In this document: positions 45,468 through 56,435 of the stretch, in pieces
How the letters are laid out: each line of letters begins with the position of its first letter
Numbering within the stretch: position 1 is the stretch's first letter
NCBI GenBank assembly: GCA_030248195.1
Contig: JASAND010013124.1
Coordinates: forward strand, 29,367 to 93,366
Source: Trissonchulus latispiculum
Taxonomy: Eukaryota; Nematoda; Enoplea; Enoplida; Ironidae
Length of the DNA stretch: 64,000 nucleotides
Direction of reading: 5' to 3'
The notes under the pieces: model-generated
Database searches by the model: none
What the model was told of the DNA's origin: nothing
Seen by the model: only the letters and a program-made list of their open reading frames with translations
Made by a program: the position numbers and the translations under genes

Positions 45468-45542
45468 AGGTTGGTGGGATGCGAACCATGGATTTTCTGC
45501 TTCACAGCAGACGCTGCTTCAGCTATTAGCTTTCTGCCACAA
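45468..45542 (-). repeat. tRNA-derived (His-like) pseudogene or SINE fragment
   Basis: The minus strand has TAGCTGAAGCAGCG as A-box-like sequence, an arm TCTGCTGTGAAGCAGA that could present GTG, and a B box GGTTCGCATCCCACC. The A-box region is off consensus and the acceptor stem does not pair well. Confidence 0.4.
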
Positions 45543-45959
45543 AAACAGCAATAGAACTTGCACTGTTACAGTGCTAAACTTTTGGTTTTAATAAGAAAAC
45601 AAAACTTGGACAACTTTATAAAAGCATGATTGAGGACAACAACTTGCATGGGAGTGGAAAAGGCCTACTGAGTACGTTGCGGTTAGGGTTGTGCCGTTAA
45701 GAAAATTCTCGGGCCGGGCTCGGGCTCGGGCCAACCAACCTCCTCGGGCCGGGCTTCGGGCCGGGCTGGCCCGGCCCGAGTCCGGCCCGAAGCCCGAGGC
45801 CCGCTTCACGGCCCGAGCCCGAAGCCCGATTCACGGCCCGAGCGGCCCGAGGAGCCCGAGCGCCCCGAAGAGCCCGAACGGCCCGAGTGCGGCCCGAGCA
45901 GCCCAAGTGGCCCAAATATAGCCCGACAGGTGCGGAGAGGCCCAAAAATGGCTCAAATC

Positions 45960-48900
45960 ACATCCAGTTTGCCGAGCAGTTTTATTACCTATTACGCATC
46001 GGTAAACACAAAATGAAATTTCATGGTTCGATTAGCTGTAACTTCAGTGCGACACTAGCTATTGTTAGAAGCTTTTCATTTCATAATTTTCAGATAATGC
46101 TCTGAGCATTAATTTGTGACCACATACTGGAGCTATAAAGTTTATGTATCTTGTAAATCGTAAGTAAGATTTTCGGTTAAGTATTGAATCATCCATAAAA
46201 AGAATAAAAATAAATCATCGCACAGCTTATATGTAGCAAATTTAAACACATAATTGACCACTGACTAAAAAGTGGGAAGTTGGCAAAGCTTTACTTGTTA
46301 GCTTCCTTGTACCAGACCAGGGTTTGTCTGCCCGTAGCAGAGTACTAAAATAGTTACTTCTGAAGACAATTTACCGCTAACTAATCCATAACTTTTTGCA
46401 GAATGCAGGTAGAGAAAACCTGTATAAAGTTTAGCATTTCGCAATCTGCTTGCTAATTTGGATAGTAGAATTATGTTCTAAACTTGTGTATATATATATA
46501 GTTTGCATCAAATGCATCAATTCAGATATGTATGTATGTATGTATGTATGGGTATTGCGTGTATAAGCACCGAAGAAGACAACAGTGTGTGAACAAAGGA
46601 AGCCGCGCCACAAGTCACAACGAAAAAAATCAATACTTTTCAGTAATTGCCATTGCAAGTGCCATTGCCGCAGGAACCGGACGAAGAAAATGATACGCCT
46701 ACGAATCCGAACCAGTTGGGAAACCAGTGAGCACCAGCCGACAACATCAAACTTGTTTTTCTGTTAACTTTTGTTTGTTAAATGCCAGAGGATTGAGAAA
46801 TAAGCTAAGTGAGCTACAATATCTTGTACTTACGCAGCAAAATGATTTATTTGTAATCACAGAAACGTTTTTTGATGACGACTTTTCGGATATAAACTTG
46901 AGTTTTATAAAACATTACACTATTTTTCGAGCTGATGATAAAGTTCGGGTTGGGTTTGGAGGTGGTGTCATGCTACTGTTACCCAAAAAGTTTCAGGGTT
47001 GTGTATTACGTACGGTGTCAAACGAATATTATGAAATGTTAGAATTGAATATTTATATTGAAAGTACAATGTTGGGACATATCGTGGTACTTTATAGAAC
47101 ACCTTCTGCAAATAAAATCAATTCAATTGTGTCACTGAAAAATACGTTAAAAAGTATGAAATTGCCAAAAAACGTCCCCTCTTATATCATGGGTGATTTT
47201 AATCTTCCCGATATAAAGTGGAACCACGATATACTGCCAACAAATTATGCAGATTGTTTACTGTTTAAATGGATGTTAGAAAACAGTTTTGATCAGTATG
47301 TCTTGGAGCCTACGCACAATGCGGGGAATATATTGGATTTAGTTTTCTGCAATCATACAGCATTTATTACTGATGTTATTGTAGAGCAACCATTTAGCTC
47401 TTCGGACCATTTTAAAATTCGCGGCCAGCTTGGTCCATTTGACCTAAATCAAGTAAACAGTTTTCCAATATCGTTCAATTTTAGAAAAGCTAATATTGGT
47501 GGCATCAAACTGTTTCTTGAAAATACAAATTGGGATCCAATATTCAATTTTGAAACCGATATTAATAAAATATGGACAAAGTTTAAATCTGCCTTGCATG
47601 AATGTTTTCATCAACATGTTCCTCTCTCTGTTAAACATGACAAAAAACAAAGGCATCCTTTTTCGGCAGCAACAATACGAGCTCATAAATTTCAAGCTCA
47701 TTTACATAAACAGTACAAAGTTTATCCTTCTCGTAAAAACAAAACACGCTGGTTAGCAGCAGCAAAAAAATCGCGACAGCCTAAAAGAAAGGATATACTG
47801 AGGGATGAAAACAAGGTTATCGAAGCCAATAATGAGCGATTATTTTGGTCTTTTGTCAAATCTAAGTTAACATCAAAATCTGAGATTCCGGTTATCAAAT
47901 CGCAAAATAAGCTAATTGTTGACGACCAAGAAAAGGCAACTATTTTTAGTAATTTTTTCTCATCTGTTTTTACGCAAGATGACAACAGTGTATTTAATTT
48001 CTTACCAAAAACAAATGAATTTCTTGAAAGTTGTACTTTTGACGAAGAAATCGTAAGAAAGCATTTGAAAAAGTTAAAACCTAAATTTAGCTGTGGAGTA
48101 GACGGAATTCCGCAGTGGTTTTTGAATAAATTTGCTGATGACTTAGCATATCCACTGTCAAAATTATTTACTGTATGCTTTGAACTATCAACGATTCCTG
48201 AGGAATGGAAAATTGCAAAAATTGTGCCTATACATAAAAAAGGTGATAAATGTTGCGTAGAAAACTACAGACCAATCAGCTTACTATGTGCTTGTTCAAA
48301 AGTAATGGAGTCTATTGTAGATGAAGTGTTGTCATGTTTTCTTAATGTCCATAGGCTTGTGTCTGATAACCAGCATGGTTTTAGAGCCAAAAGATCAACT
48401 GTTAGTCAAATGTTGGCAACCTTAAATGAATGGACTAGTGCACTTGAAGCGAAAAAGTTTATCGACGTACTTTATTTAGACATAGCAAAAGCATTTGATT
48501 CGGTATCTCATGCAAAGTTGTTAATTAAATTAAAAGGTTTTGGAATTTCTGGTAAATTTTTGAAATGGTTTGAAAATTATTTGAAAGAGCGGAAGCAATA
48601 TGTGCAGATTGGTGCGTCAGTATCTGACGCAGTGCATGTTTTTTCTGGTGTTCCTCAAGGAAGTGTCCTAGGTCCGCGTTTGTTTACTATATTTATGAAT
48701 GATATAGAGGAATGCCTAACATGTATGTCAGCAAAAATATATGCGGATGATACTAAATTTTATCTTGCCTCAAATGATCCAATTTCTTGCAATTTTGTTC
48801 AGACTGATATTAACTGTATACTGAAATGGGCTCATAAAAATCAATTGAAAATTGCTTTTCAGAAATCAAACTTGATGTATTTGGGATATAACAATCCCAA

Positions 48901-49690
48901 ACATGTTTATTACTTTGATAATGTACAAATTGAAACAAGTAATTTTATGAAAGATCTTGGTTTAACTGTTACTTCAAACTTAAAGTCGTCTATGCACTGT
49001 ATAAATGTTGCAAAAACGGGGCATGTAATGGTGAATATTTTGTATCGAAACTTTAGTTCTACAGCAGCTAATTTTTTGGTTAAGCTATATACAACATATA
49101 TACGCCCGAAACTAGAGTATGGTAGTGAAGTTTGGAGTCCTTATTTGATCAAAGACATCGAATTAATTGAAAAAGTTCAACGAAATTTTACTAAGCGCAT
49201 TCCAGGTTTCTCTAAGTATTCATACCTAGAACGGTTGAGGATTTTAAGATTGGAAAGTTTAGAGGAAAGGCGTTTGCGCCCTGACTTAGTTATGGTTTAT
49301 AAACTAATTTATGGTTTGGTTGATTTAGATTTTACACAATTTTTCTTGTTTAATACTGTGGATATAACTCGAGGCAACAGTATGAAATTAGTGAAACGCT
49401 TTAATCGCCTAGATATAAGAAAGAATTTCTTTAGCGAAAGGATTGTGCAATATTGGAATAGTCTGCCTGAAGACATTGTACTATCAGTTTCGGTCCATGA
49501 TTTTAATAGTCGACTCGCAAATGTTAAGTTTCAGAAGAGTCAAGAGGGTCGGGTTAATGTAGTCGATGTTCGGCCCATCCCGAACCTCATTAACCAGTGA
49601 TTTGTGATTTAATGTGAACTCGTGGTGTTAATTGTTACTATGCTTTTTATTATGTTTCTCTTTTACAGTATTCGTAATCATTGTTGGTTG

Positions 49691-49742
<52 letters not shown>

Positions 49743-49745
49743 GTA
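45960..49745 (+). mobile_element. CR1/L2-like LINE, 3' complete with (TAA)n tail
   Basis: The element comprises about 0.75 kb of 5' sequence, ORF2 (46727-49600), a short 3' UTR and a TAA microsatellite tail (49696-49743). The 5' limit is set only by the end of GC-rich host sequence near 45950. There is no convincing ORF1, so the copy may be 5'-truncated. I could not define a target duplication. A (GTAT)n tract at 46530-46551 lies in the 5' part. Confidence 0.8.
46727..49600 (+). CDS. LINE ORF2: apurinic endonuclease plus reverse transcriptase (CR1/L2-like), open over 957 codons
   Basis: Endonuclease (about residues 12-235): CLLNARGLRNKLSELQ, VITETF, GGGVMLLL, YIMGDFNLPDIKW, SSDHFKI. Reverse transcriptase (about 440-720): PEEWKIAKIVPIHKKGDK, NYRPISLLCACSKVMESIV, GFRAKRSTVSQ, LYLDIAKAFDSVSH, FSGVPQGSVLGPRLF and the catalytic YADDTKFYL. 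The C-terminal region has KRIPGFSKYSYLERLRILRL. No stop or frameshift interrupts it, so it is young and could encode active enzyme for target-primed reverse transcription. No ATG precedes the endonuclease in frame; the frame opens at a stop near 46691 and the first listed codon is GTG. A basic, Cys-rich frame (46585-46767) overlaps its start and may be the end of ORF1. The 3' end is a (TAA)n tract at 49696-49740. Inserted inside a hAT-like element. Confidence 0.92.
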   Translation: MSTSRQHQTCFSVNFCLLNARGLRNKLSELQYLVLTQQNDLFVITETFFDDDFSDINLSFIKHYTIFRADDKVRVGFGGGVMLLLPKKFQGCVLRTVSNEYYEMLELNIYIESTMLGHIVVLYRTPSANKINSIVSLKNTLKSMKLPKNVPSYIMGDFNLPDIKWNHDILPTNYADCLLFKWMLENSFDQYVLEPTHNAGNILDLVFCNHTAFITDVIVEQPFSSSDHFKIRGQLGPFDLNQVNSFPISFNFRKANIGGIKLFLENTNWDPIFNFETDINKIWTKFKSALHECFHQHVPLSVKHDKKQRHPFSAATIRAHKFQAHLHKQYKVYPSRKNKTRWLAAAKKSRQPKRKDILRDENKVIEANNERLFWSFVKSKLTSKSEIPVIKSQNKLIVDDQEKATIFSNFFSSVFTQDDNSVFNFLPKTNEFLESCTFDEEIVRKHLKKLKPKFSCGVDGIPQWFLNKFADDLAYPLSKLFTVCFELSTIPEEWKIAKIVPIHKKGDKCCVENYRPISLLCACSKVMESIVDEVLSCFLNVHRLVSDNQHGFRAKRSTVSQMLATLNEWTSALEAKKFIDVLYLDIAKAFDSVSHAKLLIKLKGFGISGKFLKWFENYLKERKQYVQIGASVSDAVHVFSGVPQGSVLGPRLFTIFMNDIEECLTCMSAKIYADDTKFYLASNDPISCNFVQTDINCILKWAHKNQLKIAFQKSNLMYLGYNNPKHVYYFDNVQIETSNFMKDLGLTVTSNLKSSMHCINVAKTGHVMVNILYRNFSSTAANFLVKLYTTYIRPKLEYGSEVWSPYLIKDIELIEKVQRNFTKRIPGFSKYSYLERLRILRLESLEERRLRPDLVMVYKLIYGLVDLDFTQFFLFNTVDITRGNSMKLVKRFNRLDIRKNFFSERIVQYWNSLPEDIVLSVSVHDFNSRLANVKFQKSQEGRVNVVDVRPIPNLINQ

Positions 49746-50250
49746 ATGACAAACTACTCAAATAGCCCGGAAAGCCCGATAGGCCCGAGCGGCCCGAGTG
49801 GCCCGAGCGGCCCGAACGGCCCGAGTGGCCCGAGCGGCCCGAGCGGCCCGAGTCGGGCCGGGCTCAACAGAGAACTCGGGCCGGGCTCGGGCCGGGCCGT
49901 CTCATTAAAAACTCGGGCCGGGCCGGAATCGGGCCGGCCCGAGCCCGAGCCCGGCCCGAGCCCGAGCCCGGCCCGAGCCCGAAGCCCGCTTCACGGCCCT
50001 GGCACAACCCTAGTTGCGGTATAAAACAATGAGAAACAACCTTACAATTTTCGCTCTTATATGTTCATTGTCTGGTCAGATGAGGCTTCTGAAGATTCGT
50101 CTGTATTCCAAACCAGCTTTGTGTAGGTAGCTGATCATCACCGTTTAGTTCTTTGGAATGGAATCATTTCCGTGTTTCCTGTCTGAAGCTTTGGCAACCT
50201 CTTCGACTGGCATGAGGGTCACTGACGTTGGTTGCTTTACTGCGTCTGTG

Positions 50251-50292
50251 TAATATGGTGAGAGCTGGGAATTCCCAGCTCTCACCATATTA
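50251..50292. repeat. Perfect 42-bp palindrome
   Basis: TAATATGGTGAGAGCTGGGAA is followed immediately by its exact reverse complement, with no spacer and an EcoRI-like GAATTC centre. There are no other features around it. Confidence 0.9.
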
Positions 50293-50689
50293 CATCTGGA
50301 GTGGCCAATAACCGGACGGCAATCTGGTTAGTGGGGGCCCCACATTTTTTATTCGCCACCTTCGTCTTTCCGCCTCTTGCCCGCTTTTAGAAGGAATGCC
50401 GAGAACAGCATTTTCAGCGTCTCCCTGAGTGCCTAGATATCATAAGTTACGCGCAAAAACGCTACTTAACCTGCAGTGATGAGGGATTCTTATTTTGCAT
50501 ATTTTACAAATTAAATTAAGGGACACAAATTACTCTATTAAGGGGGGGCTACAAATTTCACTAAAAGTTCGATGTTGGAAAAGCTAGCTAGTCTTTTGCC
50601 ACATAATAGTATTAGGTTTAATGTAAAATAGTTTGAAGTTTGAAAGAATTCCATGCAGCGTTCCAATTACAGAATTCCATGAATCCTGT

Positions 50690-51907
50690 GAAACTGGGTC
50701 ACTTTTTGTGACCCATGACCCACGCGACCCAAACGCAAATTTGACCCAGACCCAAGGCGACCCATAAAATTTTAAAATTTGGCGACCCAGACCCAAATGA
50801 CCCAAACGTTTTCGTGACCCAGACCCAACTGACCCAAGAATTTTTGTGACCCAGACCCAAATGACCCAATAGATTAACGTGCCCCAGACTGATTTTACCT
50901 AAACGTGGTTGTCCTTTTGTGCAGTAATTTTAAAACACCGTAAATTTTGAAAAGAGGCAAGAATAAGAGATCTTTTACGCTTTCCCCCAGCCCTAACTTT
51001 TGTTTTTTTGAATCCAGAATAAGTATACATTTCATTCTTTTTGTGAAACTAAATCGAGTTTATTTTTTACAAAAATCAGTTAAACATGGACCGGCGGTTT
51101 TCAATTTCGATTCATTAGATTTGCAACCTCAGACAAGGACCCGGTTTTTAAAGAAAATGTGAGGCGAGGGATCTCTCGCGATTTCCCCAAAAGCCATAAC
51201 TTCTGATTCTTTTTGTAACCTTTGATTAACTTTTGTTCGTCCTGGCCTGGAAGGCCTATGAGGTCAACTAATGTGTGATAGTATAGACTAGGAGTGAGCG
51301 ACACTCTATAGGTCCACTCCACACACTGCATATATAAGAACCCTATGACGGTGGAAAGTTTGTAGCATGTATTCAAAAAGCTGATCACTCAAGATCACTG
51401 GTAAAAGCTAAGGGTCCTAACGAAATTTCAAAGCTTTTCTTGTTATGATTCTATATTTCAAAATCCATAGAAATGTGTTCACCATGTTACGTGGCTTTTA
51501 CTATATGAAGCCGCTGAAATAAAATCGCTGGCCAAGGCAACTCACACTTAATTCGACTATTTCTGCGAAGCGGGTAATAAATTCAATAAAATGGTTAGTG
51601 ATCGCGCCGAAGGCGCGAAAATTTTCTAAGGAACACTGGGTTTTATTTTAAAATTGGCTAAATTTCCACCAGAAAAATTGAAACTGGAAGCTACTTTAAA
51701 TATTGGCAAGACCCTATGACCCAGACCCAAAATGACCCACTAAAATTTGCTGACCCACACCCAAAGTGACCCACAGGAAGCTTGACCCAGACCCATATTG
51801 ACCCAACGGTTTCACAAAATTAGTGACCCAAGACCCAGTGACCCAAGCAAAAATGGCGACCCAAACGACCCGTGACCCAATGACCCATGACCCAGTTTCC
51901 ATCCCTG
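50690..51907. mobile_element. MITE-like element with GACCCA repeat termini
   Basis: GAAACTGGGTCA at the left is mirrored by TGACCCAGTTTC at the right; the right end extends to CATCCCTG, close to hAT-type CAGGGATGG. Both ends have dozens of GACCCA/TGACCCAGACCCA units (50700-50880 and 51715-51895). In this case the arrays are in the same orientation. The middle (50890-51700) includes CCTTTTGTGCAGT sequence also seen at the start of the element at 39751. The short frame 51101-51388 is not a gene. Confidence 0.6.
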
Positions 51908-52009
51908 CCGGGAACTGCAAATTGGTTAAAATTTAAAATAAGAAAGGTTTTTAAATGTTTTTGGAGGAGGATGTGAGTGTGTAGGGAAGAAAAATAAAAA
52001 AAATGGGAA

Positions 52010-52470
52010 GATAGTGGTTTTGGGGCTATATTATTTGTTGGAAAGGTGGGGGGGAGGAAGGGATGGCTTGTTGTGGGGAGGGGGGGGGGGGTGGGAGAGA
52101 AGTAGGTGTGGAAAGAGGGGGGAGAGTGATGGGTTGGGGGGGGATAAAATTAAAATAAATTATTTATTTTGTATAGATGGGGGAATAATAATAAGCAAAA
52201 AAAAATGAAGGAGTATGGTTTTGTTTTGTTTTTAGTGTTGGTGGGGGGGGGAAGGGTGGGGGGGGTGTGGGGGGGGGGGGAGTTTGGGGTGCCTTGGGGT
52301 GTGGGGGGGGGGAGGAGATATGTGTGGTGGGGAGTGGGGATGGGGTGATGTGAGGGAGAAATATATTGTGTTTGTGGGGGAGGGGAGGGGGGGGGGGGGG
52401 AGGGGAGAGGGGTGGGGGTTGGGTTTTGGGGGGGGGGGGGGGGAGAGGGGGGGGGGGGGGTTGTGGGGTA
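52010..52470 (+). repeat. G-rich low-complexity tract
   Basis: Runs of 6-18 G separated by T, A or TGT dominate on the plus strand, giving strong G-quadruplex potential. Proline-rich and glycine-rich frames here are artefacts. Such tracts are prone to sequencing and assembly error. Confidence 0.8.
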
Positions 52471-52659
52471 TAAATTACTCACCAAGGAGTCTCCCGTGAT
52501 TTGTCAGTAAGATCTTGCAGTCAGGAAATATATGCTCCTGATCATCCAAGTTTTATTAATCTTTAAGTACTGACTGTGCTGTAAACCAAGTCGTTCCTAA
52601 GATACACGAGGTCTTTTTGTGTTTGACTGTAACAAATTATGACTGTGTTACTGTTGCAG

Positions 52660-55600
52660 CTGATATGACACAAAGTGTTTCCGTAACTGCAGTCGGTCAT
52701 ATATTGGAGCCTTATGTGCGACGTTGCGCCTTCTACAACAGCATCTGTAGACATCCTGGCTCAAACGTGGAACTCCTGCAGCTTCTTTTGGCGTTGATAC
52801 CCCAGCTCAATGCCACATTTTTGGAAAATGATTCCTCTCAGAAAATGAGCACTCTTGATCTTGTGGCTAATGGTATGGGTTTGGCAATAGCAATCTTTGT
52901 TAATTTAGAGTGTGTATGCGCGGGTCCAATAAAATTATGCAGCGAAAACTGTATTCCTTCATGTTAATTCAAATTTATTCAAATTTAATTCATAATTAAG
53001 TTCATGTCAGCGAAGCTTGCACAATTATCCGCTTAAGGCACTAATATTCTGTCTTAAGGCGACCAGGCTGCCACATACTTAACGTCGAGTATCGTGTGTC
53101 AATTAACTCGCCAGTCATTTAAATCCTTTAATTATTAAATTTAAATCCAAGTGCTCATTGCTCGTGCGTACACTCATTTTAATGCTACTCTGGTATATTT
53201 TGTTAGGTCTGGCAGATATGTCTATCAATATGTACACAGTAACAAAGAGGCGAAGCGAAGAAGTAGATTTCACCTACTATTTAAGTGTACCCAGAAGTGC
53301 ATGGGTTATGAGTCGACAAAGTCGCATAATGTATGGACAGTTTTGGTGGGCTGTCGCATTTCAATCTACCGTATGGCAGTGTATTGCGTGGTTTGTGTTA
53401 CTCATTGGCTGCCTCAATTTCCTATTCAGCAGACACTCCAAACATAAGCCATACTGTACTGTAACTAAGTGGAACGATTTGGTCTTCTCAGCGTTTGCTT
53501 ATTTATTAAATCAACAAGATATTCATCATCGAAATAGAGCCTCGGCTAAATACTTAAGTCACGGGTTATTCCGAACAGTTGTTTCGTTATTGGGATTTAC
53601 ACTTATCCAATTTTATGCATCAACTGTACTCAAGCATATTTTTCATGACATAGAAAGAGCAGACGAAGATACAAAGTTTCAAGATATATTCAGAATGACA
53701 AAAGAAGTAAGATTATAAATTGCTTCCTTTAAAAATCCATTTGTGTGATTTTTAATGGTGCTGATTTTAAATAACGGTTGATACGTTTCGTTACAGTGCT
53801 TTGATATGACCCGACTGTACCAACTTAAATACATCCTGCAAAAACGAAGCAAACCAGTCCTGTCTATGGAATGGAGTAGCCCATTTCGGTAGAAGACCTA
53901 AATCAAGTACTGAAAGGTTCGCTCGCAACTTAAGTGCCAAGTTTTCGGGTCACGGCTGTTCCCCATTGACCATTCTTTCTTTTATTACTTACTCTTTCCG
54001 CATTTCTCCATAAAATCAATTAGCATGCGCAGATAAATTAGTTGAATTTGCTATTGCAATTAACTTTTAAATATAACTTAGATAACATAACTAAATTCTA
54101 AATATAACAGAAACTATTTCGTTTGCTTCCCGCAGCTTACACGTTCTATCATTGAACTAAAGCCAGGTTCATACCTATTTTTCTTTTGTCCATTTGTCCG
54201 TTTGTCTGTTTGTCCGAAGTTCCGTTTCTCCGTTTGTCCGTTTTGCTGAACTCCCAGATCAGTTCATACCTAACTTTCGTTTGTCTGCTTGTCCGTTTCC
54301 GTTTGTCCGTTTGTCAAGTTTGTCCGGTTTGCTTTTCTGGACTGATTCAGACTTGTTGCTTAGGGACAACCGGAAAAGTAGAGCAGTGTTGAAGTCTAAA
54401 CGGATATCCCTAACGGACAAACGGACGGCCGGACAAACGGACAAACGGACAACCAGAAACGGACAAACGGACAAACGGACAACCAGAAACGGACAAACGG
54501 ACAAACGGACAAACGGACAGAGGTATGAACCGGGCTTAATCAGTGTAAAAATTGATACGGTTATTCTCGACAAGGATGAGTTCAAATATAGCAAGCAACG
54601 TGTTCGGTTCCATGAAGTTTAATTCTAACCAATTTACAATCAACGGACGTTGTCCGGACAAGCATACTTCAGATACAAGTTTTACGATCCAGAAATCGAC
54701 TATATACGACTTTTCTGCGCATTGGAATGCGAAACAATAAACCTTTTAGCTACTTTGGTGATGTTTTCAATCACTATTTAGCCAAAAAGTCGGAAAATCA
54801 AATTGATAATATTTAAATTCAGTAAGGCTAAAACATTTTTGTCAACAAATTATTGCTCGAATATAAAAGAATTAATCATACCGATCGGGTGAAGGGGGTA
54901 CCTACTAAGGTGGAGGAAAACCGAGTTATTGATTTAAAAATTCTTTTATGGTCAAATATATTCCAAATATTGGTCCTAAATTTGTACTAAAATTCGGAGA
55001 CAAATTTGAATTTCAATAAGATAAAGCATTGACTTTCCTGTAGACAAATCCTCAGAAACCGACGTAAACATTAGTGTTTAAAAATGTCTGTGTATACTAC
55101 GTCGCAAGTAACAAAGTTTAATGAAGAGTAGAGAGGAATATTAAAAATTCGTTATGTTTAGGGTATACTTATGCCATTAATACGATGCCCTACTGACATT
55201 TATAATATTGGAGGTAGGGGTGAATGCATTGATCAAGTGAGTTATGACAGATACTACTATTCAGGAGATGAAATGGCTTATTGGGAATGGGCAAGACAGC
55301 ACGACCACTTTAAATTACTGGTGCATGAGCCGTACATGGATGTTGTTCCCATAGCTCGGAGAATGCTATCAGAAGATTCTTCCCTGGTCTATTCCAACTA
55401 TCTGGCAATATCTGCTAGTATTGCTAGTTATGATAAGAATTTAATTATCGTAGATGGCGAGTTTCAAGCTCACAGTTTGGTGGCATTTCCTGTCCGAAAA
55501 AATTATACCAAACTTCTCCAGCTGCTGAATCAAGCCATCACTATGGTGTTGGAAGGAAACGCAATTCAAAAAATTGATGACAAATATTCTTTCCCGCTTC

Positions 55601-55767
55601 TAAACAACAGATCTGAAAAGAATCCCGACAAGTCATATTCTTTCAATTTGCATATGTTTGCGGAATTATTTCGCTATTTTTGTGTCTCGGCCCTTTGCTC
55701 TGCTGTTATCCTAATTCTAGAACGAACCGTTCCCAGCCTTTGCAAAATGGTGAAACAAATTAAATGA
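52660..55767 (+). CDS. Ionotropic glutamate receptor-like protein (variant ionotropic receptor), 5' incomplete
   Basis: Exons: 52660-52872, 53207-53706, 53797-53888, 54136-54616 (holding a MITE), 55162-55767 (stop). Exon 1 gives ligand-binding lobe S1 (YVRRCAFYNSICRHPGSNVE). Exon 2 gives GLADMSINMYTVTKRRSEEV, with the Arg position used for glutamate binding in this family, then DFTYYL, TM1 (WQCIAWFVLLIGCLNFLF), pore helix (WNDLVFSAFAYLL) and TM3 (RTVVSLLGFTLIQFYASTVL). The canonical SYTANLAAF of classic receptors is absent, as in protostome IRs. The last exon carries S2 (YMDVVPIARRMLSEDS, AFPVRKNYTKLLQLL) and TM4 (YFCVSALCSAVILILE). Exon 1-2 phase is exact; exon 3's best donor leaves one phase mismatch with exon 4. 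Upstream exons are hidden beyond the G-rich tract. Probably a chemosensory cation channel subunit, possibly disabled. Confidence 0.8.
54161..54536. mobile_element. 376-bp MITE with TAA duplication, inside an exon of the ionotropic receptor
   Basis: Ends AGCCAGGTTCATACC and, inverted, GGTATGAACCGGGCT, flanked by TAA at 54158-54160 and 54537-54539. A TWA target of 3 bp fits PIF/Harbinger. The interior is GTCCGTTT minisatellite in the left half and its complement in the right half, so the element folds back on itself. The host coding frame is open on both sides and in register across the site. Confidence 0.8.
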
Positions 55768-56435
55768 CTGTTATTATAACGTAATCTGGTTTGTCGATAA
55801 TTCGTAAACACTCTGGCCGTAGCAAGTATGTATTAATTATGTAACGAGTTTGTAATAAATACATAAATGAGTCTACATTACTTAACAATAATCAGTGGCT
55901 TAAATAAAATACAACACTTACATTCCAGGACGTAAACAAAATGTCTGTAAAAGTACATCTGCTGTAATTTACTTTAATTAGGAGGCGAACGAAACTGCAA
56001 GCAGCATGTTATACCTGTCCTGATTGAAAAGACGCAAACAAGAAATCAGAGTGGAAATATCCGAAATTACTCAACCTATAGCTATAGTACCTGAGGCTTG
56101 CATAGTAACACCAACATTTCAGAATGCCATGGTTCACCATACAACAAACCAATTTGAAATTTAGAAGAGCTTTTCGGACTTTGGCAACTTTGGCAATATG
56201 CCAACAATAATAGGACGTTTTTGCTTAAGTCTGACATTGCTTGGCTATTGAGAAAAGAGTCCGCAGCTTCTCAAGTATTTGTCTTTTTATCGAGGTATTA
56301 CACTTAATCAAGCCAGAACTCATTTTAAGTATAGTTTGTAGCACGGGACAGTAATTTAAGGCACGGATAGGTACTTGTGAAACTCTGAGTGCCGTTTTGA
56401 TACGTACTCCTACATAGCTTGGTGCGACTGTTACT
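55768..56435. other. 3' flank of the receptor gene
   Basis: AATAAATACATAAATGAG at about 55855 supplies a poly(A) signal AATAAA roughly 90 bp after the stop codon. Nothing else recognised. Confidence 0.45.

Larger units (their letters stand above)
45684..50012. mobile_element. hAT-like element with CCCGAGCGG minisatellite, split by a LINE
   Basis: Exact 8-bp duplication GTTGCGGT (45676-45683, 50013-50020). Terminal inverted repeat TAGGGTTGTGCC / GGCACAACCCTA. Next to each end is a GC-rich array of GGCCCGAGC-like units (45710-45915 and 49765-49998), in striking contrast to the AT-rich surroundings. Between the arrays lies a LINE (about 45960-49745). Without the LINE the element would be roughly 500 bp and non-coding. 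The 8-bp duplication plus TAGGGTTG ends fit a hAT-derived MITE; 56531-57001 is a relative. Located just upstream of esterase exon 1. Confidence 0.85.

Noticed and set aside
45588..45945. Long overlapping frames on both strands (Pro/Ala/Arg/Gly-rich)
   Set aside because: They are translations of the CCCGAG minisatellite of the hAT-like element, open in several frames because the unit lacks stops.
49632..50024. 130-residue frame with Gly-Pro-Ser repeats resembling collagen
   Set aside because: It runs from the LINE (TAA)n tail into the GC-rich array; the collagen look comes from GGCCCGAGT units.
52150..52499. Proline-rich and glycine-rich frames
   Set aside because: Pure low-complexity products of the G-rich tract.
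54194..54622. 142-residue frame with repeated TDKRT motifs
   Set aside because: Mostly the GTCCGTTT minisatellite of the Harbinger-like MITE; only its last part is receptor exon.
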